Position numbers and translations under genes: made by a program. From Candidatus Sulfopaludibacter sp. SbA3 (GTDB lineage: Bacteria > Acidobacteriota > Terriglobia > 2-12-FULL-54-10), in the NCBI GenBank assembly GCA_945865705.1, contig CAMBEY010000165.1:1-6591 (forward strand): DNA of 6,591 nucleotides, given 5' to 3'. Under the pieces are notes generated by a model, which was given only the letters and a program-made list of their open reading frames with translations, searched no databases and was not told the DNA's origin. Positions within the stretch are counted from its first letter, which is position 1; every line of letters starts with the position of its first letter. This document shows positions 1-6,273 of the stretch, piece after piece.

Positions 1-96
1 ACATTCGGTTCCATCGGCCCGCTTGCTTACGCGCGCGGCACTGTCACGCGGCACTGTCACGCGGCACCGTTCGCGGCACCGGCGTGGCACGGCAAA
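1..96. repeat. GC-rich degenerate tandem repeat downstream of the DUF507 gene
   Basis: This gene-free stretch holds a run of units each starting GCGGCAC or a close variant, beginning at 35, 48, 61, 73 and 84. The first two units are identical 13-mers (GCGGCACTGTCAC). The later ones shorten and diverge (12, 11 and about 10 bases). The block at 22-44 just before and into the array resembles 2255-2277 in 21 of 23 bases, so the array appears to have grown from a dispersed repeat of this genome. There is no U-tract hairpin here that would make a good terminator for the DUF507 gene, and no coding sequence that I can support. The tandem structure is seen directly; its dispersed-repeat origin is inferred. 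Confidence 0.75.
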
Positions 97-714
97 CTAT
101 ATCTTTTGGTTGAGGGCTTGCTGGGAGGGCTGGACAGGTGGCGCGACACCTAGTTTGCGCAACTCATCCTGATAATATTTCTTGAAGAGAATATCCCACT
201 CTTCGCTCATCTCGGCGATCTCCCGCTTCTGGGAGCGGATTTTATCCCGTACGGCCTGATCCATCGCAAACTCTTCGCGCAGAATCGCCTGCATTTCCTT
301 CAATATCTCCAGCCGAAAATCGTTCGGATCGCCCACTAATTTCACCGCTTGTTTGAGCGTAATCAGGCCCTTGGCCAGTTGATGCGAGAGATCGATGGCC
401 TTGTCGCGGGAAATCTTGGTCCCGTCTTCCGGGCGCATGGGAACCATCTTGTGCTTCTTCATCAACTCTTTCTTCACCAGCTTGTAAAGCTCCTGGTAAG
501 AAAGCGCGTCGCGGCGAATCTGCTCGTTGTGTTTCTCCAGATGCTCGCGCACTTCCTGATTCAGCCGATCCTCGCGCGCGAATTCATCCTGAAACACCTG
601 ATGCACACGCTCGACGGCCGCAGGCTGATTCAACAAAGTCACTTTGCCGGACTTCTCCAGCCGCTTGACCAGCTCGGGCACCAGATAGCCCAGATACTCC
701 TTCGGAAGCGCCAT
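97..714 (-). CDS. DUF507 family protein with two tandem DUF507 repeats
   Basis: The product is 205 residues, charged and predicted to be almost entirely helical, with no signal peptide or membrane segment, so it is probably cytoplasmic. It looks like two copies of the roughly 90-residue DUF507 unit. The first spans about residues 5-92, with a core EFAREDRLNQEVREHLEKH from 44. The second spans about 103-190, with the related core EEFAMDQAVRDKIRSQKREI at 147-166. Each copy ends in a Lys/Glu-rich helix with a 'YQELYKLVKKEL'-like or 'WDILFKKYYQDEL' segment. The last 15 residues are a Pro/Gln-rich tail. I recall one- and two-copy forms in the family; its function is unknown. The ATG at 714 is the only sensible start, though its ribosome site (AGGG, 3 bases away) is poor. 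It has its own promoter 114 bases after pmbA, so it is probably not strictly co-transcribed with the tldD/pmbA pair. Confidence 0.88.
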   Translation of the reverse strand: MALPKEYLGYLVPELVKRLEKSGKVTLLNQPAAVERVHQVFQDEFAREDRLNQEVREHLEKHNEQIRRDALSYQELYKLVKKELMKKHKMVPMRPEDGTKISRDKAIDLSHQLAKGLITLKQAVKLVGDPNDFRLEILKEMQAILREEFAMDQAVRDKIRSQKREIAEMSEEWDILFKKYYQDELRKLGVAPPVQPSQQALNQKI

Positions 715-753
715 GAACCCTGCCTGTCTATTAAGAACAAACTATCTAGAATA

Positions 754-780
754 CCGTTCAGTCTAACGGCGACTGTACGG
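754..780. promoter_or_regulatory. Operator-like dyad over the -10 box of the DUF507 promoter
   Basis: Two 10-base arms, CCGTTCAGTC (754-763) and GACTGTACGG (771-780), are inverted copies matching at nine of ten positions around a 7-base centre. The dyad covers the -10 hexamer and most of the -35/-10 spacer. Most of it lies upstream of the expected transcript start, so it is more likely a protein-binding site than an RNA hairpin. A repressor would block polymerase from this position. I do not recognise the regulator. Confidence 0.4.
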
Positions 781-789
781 AACTGTCAA
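760..789 (-). promoter_or_regulatory. Sigma-70-type promoter of the DUF507 gene
   Basis: On the minus strand a perfect -35 hexamer TTGACA (789-784) is followed after 18 bases by TAGACT (765-760), which matches the -10 consensus at four of six positions. Transcription would begin near 753, giving a leader of about 40 bases before the ATG at 714. The position between the pmbA stop and the DUF507 start fits. The call rests on consensus matching only. Confidence 0.5.
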
Positions 790-828
790 ACAGGTGGTGC
801 GTCAGAACCATGTCGCTAATGAGAAAGC

Positions 829-2163
829 TTAAAACTTAGTTGCTTCGGTAAAGTGGAACGACGACACCTTCATCGCGGGGACGACCATGGGGAAGGATTC
901 TTCTCCGCTCGAGCGCTCGGGCTTCGACATCATCTCCACCGCGTTCAGCAGGTCCACGAGGCTTTCGTTGAAGCGGAAGTTGCGGATGCCGTGCTGAACT
1001 TTGCCGTTCTCCACGAGGAATGTCCCGTCGCGAGTCATGCCGGTGAGTATCTTCTTGTAGGGATCGACTTCGCGGATGTACCACAGCCGCGTTACCAGAA
1101 TGCCGCGCTCGGTGGACGCGATCATCTCATCAATCGAGTGAGTGCTGCCCGCAATGACAATGTTCATGGGAAACTCGCCCATCTCATTCGGCAGCGAGAA
1201 GCCGTGGCCCGTGAGCGCGACGCCGGCGTGCTTGGCCGACTGGCGCGAGTAGGCCAGCTCCTTCACCACACCCTTCTCAACCAGATTCAGCCGTTGGCGC
1301 GGGATGCCTTCGCCATCAAACGGCGCGCCGGTTTGCAGCGCGTGATAAGCGTCGTCGGTGATGGAGATGTTTTCGCCGAAGAGTTTCTCGCCGACGCGCC
1401 CAGTCAGAAAACCGCGCTGATCGCGCAGCGCCTGCCCGGAAAAATCACAGAACATGAACCCAACCAGATCGAGCACAGCGGCGGGCGAGAGAATTGTTAC
1501 GTATCGCCCAGGCGGAATCTCGCGCGGCTCGGCGCTGCGCGCGGCGATGCGGCAGGCCTCTTCCGCAAGCTCACCGGGATTGATGTCGCGCAGATCCGGC
1601 GTGGACTGCTTGGCCCAGCCGGTACTGCTGGGCGCTGTGGCAGTGAAGGAGAATTCAGCGTTCGTGCCGCGATAGTATGCCGTCAGGCCCCGCGAATTGA
1701 GCAGCGCGTGCATTGCTTCGCCCGTGGAGAGCGTGCCCGCAGCCACCTGTCTGTTTCGCTCGGCGATGCGTATCGCGGAGACCGCGCCCTGCGCGCGCTC
1801 ATCCGCTGACGCCTGCGAAGTGGCCACGAAGTAACGATGCACGGGTTCGTACTGCTGCGGACCAGGCATGGACAGCAACTCCGGGTCGGGCTGCTGTTGA
1901 CGCGCCAGAGTGGACGCCTCGGCCACCACGCGCTTCAGCGACTCCACATCAAAACGATTCGTCGTGGCGCGCGCTGTGCGTTGTCCGAAGACGCATCGCA
2001 CCGAGAGCGCGTAGCCTTCCTCTGCCACATTCTGGTGAATCGTATTATTAGCGAAGCGAGTCAGCGAGTGAGTACCCCCGCCGATGAGTAACTCCGTCTC
2101 ATCGGCCTGTGAGTATTTGAGTAACTCGGCAAATATTTCCTGACAACGCTGTGGATCAATCAT
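829..2163 (-). CDS. pmbA: TldE/PmbA-type subunit of the TldD/TldE metalloprotease
   Basis: This 444-residue protein has the TldD/PmbA fold and is the length expected for the PmbA (TldE) subunit. The N-terminal domain (about 1-200) carries the family pattern of a strand with 'ANNTIHQNVAEEGYALSVRC' from 38, and 'NSRGLTAYY' near 156. The C-terminal domain starts near 'GRYVTILSPAAVLDLV' (219-234) and includes 'GRVGEKLFG' (255-263) and 'ILTGMTRDGTFLVENGKV' (372-389). No HExxxH motif is present, as expected for TldE, which pairs with the zinc-bearing TldD and shapes its chamber. In E. coli the pair degrades unfolded peptides, trims the microcin B17 precursor and removes the CcdA antitoxin. The substrate here is unknown. 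The gene follows tldD in the same direction after 181 bases that contain a palindromic repeat. The ribosome site before the ATG is weak. No strong terminator is visible after the TAA at 829. Confidence 0.93.
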   Translation of the reverse strand: MIDPQRCQEIFAELLKYSQADETELLIGGGTHSLTRFANNTIHQNVAEEGYALSVRCVFGQRTARATTNRFDVESLKRVVAEASTLARQQQPDPELLSMPGPQQYEPVHRYFVATSQASADERAQGAVSAIRIAERNRQVAAGTLSTGEAMHALLNSRGLTAYYRGTNAEFSFTATAPSSTGWAKQSTPDLRDINPGELAEEACRIAARSAEPREIPPGRYVTILSPAAVLDLVGFMFCDFSGQALRDQRGFLTGRVGEKLFGENISITDDAYHALQTGAPFDGEGIPRQRLNLVEKGVVKELAYSRQSAKHAGVALTGHGFSLPNEMGEFPMNIVIAGSTHSIDEMIASTERGILVTRLWYIREVDPYKKILTGMTRDGTFLVENGKVQHGIRNFRFNESLVDLLNAVEMMSKPERSSGEESFPMVVPAMKVSSFHFTEATKF

Positions 2164-2208
2164 AAAAACAAAACCCTACTCTCTGCACCCTAAGCATCCT
2201 CATAAGAC

Positions 2209-2314
2209 TGTCATTCCGAGCGCAGCGAGGAATCTGCTGTTGCGGACGTGTCCACTTGCTGACGCGCGCGGCTCTGTGAACCAAAGCAGATTCCTCGCTA
2301 CGCTCGGAATGACA
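2209..2314. repeat. Palindromic repeat element (30-bp inverted arms) between tldD and pmbA
   Basis: Arms 2209-2238 and 2285-2314 are inverted complements at 29 of 30 positions; the only mismatch pairs 2223 with 2300. The outer end reads TGTCATTCCGAG and the inner end GGAATCTGCT. The 46-base loop contains CTTGCTGACGCGCGCGG (from 2255), which is repeated at 22-44. I recall closely similar palindromes scattered through acidobacterial genomes, resembling REP elements or small MITEs. In RNA the arms would form one long hairpin about 31 bases beyond the tldD stop, and could attenuate or stabilise transcript between tldD and pmbA. The structure is seen directly; the family and effect are inferred. 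Confidence 0.88.
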
Positions 2315-2344
2315 ATTTTAGGCTGGTGGACTACGGTGCGATTG

Positions 2345-3823
<1,479 letters not shown>

Positions 3824-3876
3824 CAGGGAAACTCCTCAAGTCAAAAGGACACGGCAAACCAAACCGAAGCGGATGA

Positions 3877-4311
3877 CTAGGAATCCTGTAGCTGGCGGTG
3901 TTCCGGGTTTCCAGTAAATTGTTGTGCCTTCTCGGCTCGTTCCTGCTTCTGCTGGTACTTGCCATAGGCAAATGCGCCGGCGGGAATAGCAAGACTTGAA
4001 ATTATGGATGCTATACCCACGCTGCCGTAACCTGTACCCACCAAATAGAACCCGCCGATCAAGGCGGTCATGGCTAAGACAAATCCGAGGCCAGCGCCCC
4101 AGCGCTCACCCGTAATATTGGAAGTTATGACGCGCTTTTCGAGTTCCTGCCGGTGGGCTGCTTGCCGTTCAGCCATAGCAAGTATACGATCCGCACCGCC
4201 AGGAATCACTTCGTCGTACCGGGCAAGGATTTCGGGAGGAGGGATTGGCCCTTGAAACTGCTGGATATTGATTTGTTGTTGCCTGACCTGAATGCTCTTA
4301 TTCTTGCTCAT
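3877..4311 (-). CDS. Small DUF2335-type membrane protein
   Basis: The product has 144 residues in three parts. The polar N-terminus (1-70) contains 'GPIPPPEILARYDEVIPGGA' (21-40) and a helix 'DRILAMAERQAAHRQELEKR' (41-60). This Pro-rich-then-helix pattern is what I recognise as the DUF2335 family of predicted membrane proteins. Two hydrophobic helices follow at about 72-91 and 95-115, separated by a short Gly-rich turn. The charged, Gln-rich tail 'YGKYQQKQERAEKAQQ' ends the protein. Both ends would therefore lie on the same side, probably the cytoplasm. No biochemical function is established to my knowledge. The gene sits 20 bases after a 76-residue gene, and the pair probably forms an operon. 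A candidate ribosome site AAGGG lies 10 bases before the ATG, inside a small hairpin. Local base composition is richer in A+T than in the flanking metabolic genes. Confidence 0.8.
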   Translation of the reverse strand: MSKNKSIQVRQQQINIQQFQGPIPPPEILARYDEVIPGGADRILAMAERQAAHRQELEKRVITSNITGERWGAGLGFVLAMTALIGGFYLVGTGYGSVGIASIISSLAIPAGAFAYGKYQQKQERAEKAQQFTGNPEHRQLQDS

Positions 4312-4313
4312 TC

Positions 4314-4326
4314 AAGGGGCACCCTT
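4314..4326 (-). promoter_or_regulatory. Small hairpin covering the ribosome site of the DUF2335 gene
   Basis: Between the 76-residue gene and the DUF2335 gene, the minus strand reads AAGGG-TGC-CCCTT, a perfect 5-bp stem with a 3-base loop. The 5' arm is the only candidate Shine-Dalgarno sequence, 10 bases before the ATG. Pairing would hide it unless ribosomes finishing the upstream gene open the stem, which would couple translation of the two genes. The stem is short, so this is tentative. Confidence 0.3.
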
Positions 4327-4331
4327 GGAGA

Positions 4332-4562
4332 TTAGGCTACGTTGAAGAGGTTAAGCTGGCGGGATGAATCCTCGGACTTCGCATGCTGAATTGCGGCTGC
4401 GATATCTTCTCCGGTGATTCTGAAATCCGCATACATACCACGCGCATCTGCTTCCTGAGTTGAGGCGCTCTCATTGTAAACATCCGAGACGCCAAAGAAG
4501 CCCACCAGTCTGCCGATGCCAACGACAAATGCCGGATTCGCAAAGAGGAAATCAGTCTTCAT
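4332..4562 (-). CDS. Small protein of unknown function upstream of the DUF2335 gene
   Basis: The protein has 76 residues, beginning MKTDFLFANPAFVVGIGRLV and ending in 'RQLNLFNVA'. The N-terminal third (residues 4-24) is hydrophobic but short and interrupted, so it could be an amphipathic or membrane-associated helix, not a clear signal peptide. The middle and C-terminal parts are polar and acidic, with 'ASTQEADARGMYADFRITGEDIAAAI'-like helical content (33-58, quoted only in outline). I have the impression of similar 'MKxDFLFAxPxF' small proteins in other bacteria but cannot name a family. Support for it being real: it has a promoter directly upstream, a SD-like GAGGT (4578-4574), a stop only 20 bases before the DUF2335 start, the same strand, and amino-acid composition typical of a true protein. 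No function is proposed. Confidence 0.68.
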   Translation of the reverse strand: MKTDFLFANPAFVVGIGRLVGFFGVSDVYNESASTQEADARGMYADFRITGEDIAAAIQHAKSEDSSRQLNLFNVA

Positions 4563-4568
4563 GGCCTA

Positions 4569-4596
4569 AGTGTACCTCGAATCGCTCAAAAGTCAA
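4569..4596 (-). promoter_or_regulatory. Promoter of the 76-residue gene / DUF2335 operon, possibly leaderless
   Basis: On the minus strand TTGACT (4596-4591; five of six consensus bases) is followed after 16 bases by TACACT (4574-4569; four of six). Only six bases separate the -10 box from the ATG at 4562, so transcription would start at or next to the start codon and the mRNA would have almost no leader. The SD-like GAGGT at 4578-4574 overlaps the -10 box and would not be in such a transcript. If transcription starts further upstream, the SD would be used instead. This call is based on consensus only. Confidence 0.42.
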
Positions 4597-4599
4597 GAA

Positions 4600-4680
4600 A
4601 GCCCGGCAAAACCCTTATCAGCACACGAAATTAACCTTATGAAATCAACGGATTCCATGGCGACAAATTTTTGCCGGGCT
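4600..4680. repeat. 81-bp segment bounded by a perfect 12-bp inverted repeat
   Basis: AGCCCGGCAAAA at 4600-4611 and its exact reverse complement TTTTGCCGGGCT at 4669-4680 enclose a 57-base interior with no coding sequence. The three bases outside each arm are GAA (4597-4599 and 4681-4683), which could be a short target duplication, so the segment may be a tiny MITE-like insertion. It ends three bases from the -35 box of the promoter at 4596-4591. Alternatively it folds as a long-loop hairpin followed on the minus strand by TTTCTT and acts as a terminator after ahcY. The repeat is certain; its nature is not. Confidence 0.6.
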
Positions 4681-4753
4681 GAATTCCACCGGGACGCGCG
4701 GGCCAGCCAAATCACACGCATTCATCTGGCGACATTTTGACACAGTACAACTC

Positions 4754-4787
4754 AAAAACTACCCGGAAGTAAACTAAGTACCTTCCG
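4754..4787 (-). terminator. Possible intrinsic terminator spanning the ahcY stop codon
   Basis: On the minus strand CGGAAG (4787-4782) and CTTCCG (4769-4764) form a 6-bp stem with a 12-base loop that includes the TAG stop. Five bases later comes a run of five T (4758-4754). The stem is short and the gap to the T-run is not ideal, so this is a weak candidate. It is the best one close to the end of ahcY. Confidence 0.35.
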
Positions 4788-6048
4788 ACCAGCTCGCGAG
4801 GTACTTCACCTGCTCGGGGGTCAGCTTGTCTATCTTGATGCCCATGGCTTCCAGCTTGATCTTGGCGACTTGCTGGTCAATGGCTTTGGGCACGTCGTAG
4901 ACCTTCTTCTCGAGCTTCTTGGCGTTCTTCACCATGTACTCGGCGCAGAGGGCCTGATCGGCAAAGCTCATGTCCATCACCGATGCGGGGTGGCCCTCGG
5001 CGGAGGAGAGGTTCACCAGGCGGCCGTCGGCGAGCAGGTAGATGCGGCGGCCGTTGGCCAGCTTGAATTCCTCGACGAAGGGACGCGCGATGCGGCGCGA
5101 CTTGGCGAGTTTCGTCAGCGCGGGGATGTCGATCTCGACGTTGAAGTGGCCGGAGTTGCAGACGATGGCGCCGTCCTTCATCTTGACGAAGTGCTGGTGC
5201 GTCAGCACGTTCTTGTCGCCGGTTACGGTGATGAACAGGTCGCCGGTCGAGGCCGCAACGGGCATCGGCATCACTTCGTAACCATCCATCACGGCTTCCA
5301 GAGCGCGCGTGGGATCGACTTCCGTTACGATCACATGCGAACCCATGCCGCGTGCGCGACTGGCGATGCCGCGTCCGCACCAGCCGTAGCCGGCGATGAC
5401 GACGCGCATTCCAGCGAGCAGCACGTTGGTGGCGCGCAGCACGCCGTCCAGCGTGGACTGCCCCGTCCCGTAGCGGTTGTCGAACATGTGCTTGGTGTCG
5501 GCGTCATTCACCGCCATGATGGGGTACTGCAAGACGCCTTCAGCGGCCATGCTGCGCAGGCGAATGACGCCCGTGGTGGTCTCTTCCGTTCCACCGATAA
5601 TCTGCTTGGCATACTCCTTGCCTTTGGTCAGCGCCAGCGTTACCAGATCGGCGCCGTCATCCATGGTGATGTGCGGGCGATGCTTCAGCGCGGCTTCCAG
5701 ATGCGAGTAGTACGTCTTGTTGTTCTCGCCCTTGATAGCGAATGTCGAGATGCCGTAGTGCTTCACCAGCGCGGCGGCGGTCTCATCCTGCGTGCTCAGC
5801 GGATTCGACGCGCACAAGACCACATCGGCTCCGCCATCTTTCAGCGCGATGGCCAGGTTGGCCGTCTCGGTGGTTACGTGCAAGCACGCCGAGACTCGCA
5901 TGCCTTTCAGCGGCTTCTGCTTGAGGAAACGCTGGCGAATAATGGCCAGGGTAGGCATGGATTGCCCAGCCCATTCGATGCGGCGTTTGCCTTCATCGGC
6001 CAGTTTCAAATCTTTCACATCATAAGTACCCTTGCGCAATTCTGCCAT
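4774..6048 (-). CDS. ahcY: S-adenosylhomocysteine hydrolase (adenosylhomocysteinase)
   Basis: This enzyme splits S-adenosylhomocysteine into homocysteine and adenosine with tightly bound NAD, removing the inhibitory product of SAM-dependent methylation. The 424-residue protein carries the full active site, at nearly the same numbering as the human enzyme. His57 and Thr59 lie in 'CLHVTTETANL', and Asp131, Glu156, Lys186 and Asp190 are present ('NDADTKHMFDNRYGTG'). His301 (NSGHFN), Asn346 (VNLSSA) and His353 (GHPA) complete the site. The family signature 'CASNPLSTQDE' starts at 79. The NAD fold is GYGWCGRG at 220-227, with Glu243 positioned to hold the ribose. It lacks the roughly 40-residue insertion of many mesophilic bacterial enzymes and ends 'YLASWSEGT', without the C-terminal Lys/Tyr tail of the long class. 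It therefore belongs to the short archaeal/Thermotoga-like class. The start is set by GGAGAG five bases before the ATG. metK lies just upstream on the same strand, but behind a terminator. Confidence 0.98.
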   Translation of the reverse strand: MAELRKGTYDVKDLKLADEGKRRIEWAGQSMPTLAIIRQRFLKQKPLKGMRVSACLHVTTETANLAIALKDGGADVVLCASNPLSTQDETAAALVKHYGISTFAIKGENNKTYYSHLEAALKHRPHITMDDGADLVTLALTKGKEYAKQIIGGTEETTTGVIRLRSMAAEGVLQYPIMAVNDADTKHMFDNRYGTGQSTLDGVLRATNVLLAGMRVVIAGYGWCGRGIASRARGMGSHVIVTEVDPTRALEAVMDGYEVMPMPVAASTGDLFITVTGDKNVLTHQHFVKMKDGAIVCNSGHFNVEIDIPALTKLAKSRRIARPFVEEFKLANGRRIYLLADGRLVNLSSAEGHPASVMDMSFADQALCAEYMVKNAKKLEKKVYDVPKAIDQQVAKIKLEAMGIKIDKLTPEQVKYLASWSEGT

Positions 6049-6074
6049 TCAGACTCTCCGTTGATTCTCGCCCC

Positions 6075-6099
6075 TGCCGTTCAGCTAATGCCGTTCGGC
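6075..6099 (-). repeat. Pair of near-identical 11-mers in the ahcY leader
   Basis: TGCCGTTCAGC (6075-6085) and TGCCGTTCGGC (6089-6099) match at 10 of 11 positions and repeat with a 14-base period. The second contains a perfect palindrome GCCG-TT-CGGC. They lie between the metK terminator and the ahcY ribosome site, where a regulator or a leader hairpin could act. I could not match them to a known SAH or SAM riboswitch core. Confidence 0.4.
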
Positions 6100-6129
6100 G
6101 CGGCGGATAGATTGCTTGAAGCGTTTGGG

Positions 6130-6154
6130 AAAAGGGCCTGCGCGAGGCAGGCCC
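6130..6154 (-). terminator. Rho-independent terminator after metK
   Basis: On the minus strand GGGCCTGC (6154-6147), a 5-base loop and GCAGGCCC (6141-6134) form a perfect 8-bp GC-rich stem, immediately followed by TTTT (6133-6130). This is a textbook intrinsic terminator. It lies 119 bases after the metK stop and 82 bases before the ahcY start, so it should end the metK message and separate the two genes, or attenuate read-through into ahcY. Confidence 0.85.
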
Positions 6155-6178
6155 GGTTGAAATTACTGCATGTTGATT

Positions 6179-6215
6179 GCCAATGCAAAGCGACAAATTC
6201 TGTGCGTCGCTTGGC
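6179..6215 (-). other. Hairpin in the metK 3' untranslated region
   Basis: AAGCGAC (6188-6194) and GTCGCTT (6206-6212) are perfect inverted 7-mers with an 11-base loop. GCC (6179-6181) and GGC (6213-6215) could extend the stem past a six-base bulge. No T-run follows, so it is not a terminator by itself. It may stabilise the metK mRNA end. It lies in the 225-base metK-ahcY spacer, where I see no gene. Confidence 0.4.
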
Positions 6216-6273
6216 ATATTGCTGAACGAATTGATTGAGCACCGCTCCCTTTCGGTCGCGGGTCTGTAAATTC

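Noticed and set aside
35..93. CRISPR-like array
   Set aside because: The units are contiguous 10-13 base tandem repeats with no spacers.
853..1809. Open frame of 318 codons on the plus strand opposite pmbA
   Set aside because: It is an antisense shadow of an intact TldE homologue, with Arg/His/Ala-rich low-complexity composition and no domain.
4658..4734. Direct repeat TGGCGACA at 4658-4665 and 4727-4734
   Set aside because: Eight bases only, with no related structure; likely chance.
6130..6180. Promoter for ahcY around TTGCAT-N17-TAATTT on the minus strand
   Set aside because: Only three of six bases match at each hexamer, and the terminator follows downstream of it. Too weak to annotate.
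4870..6225. Open frame of 451 codons on the plus strand opposite ahcY
   Set aside because: It runs antisense to a protein with a complete SAH hydrolase active site. Its His/Val/Gly/Arg-rich composition is typical of the shadow of GC-biased codons, and it has no recognisable domain.
6049..6273. SAH or SAM riboswitch upstream of ahcY
   Set aside because: SAH riboswitches are known upstream of ahcY in other bacteria, so I looked for one. I found only a terminator and short repeats, not a conserved riboswitch core. A covariance-model search would settle it.
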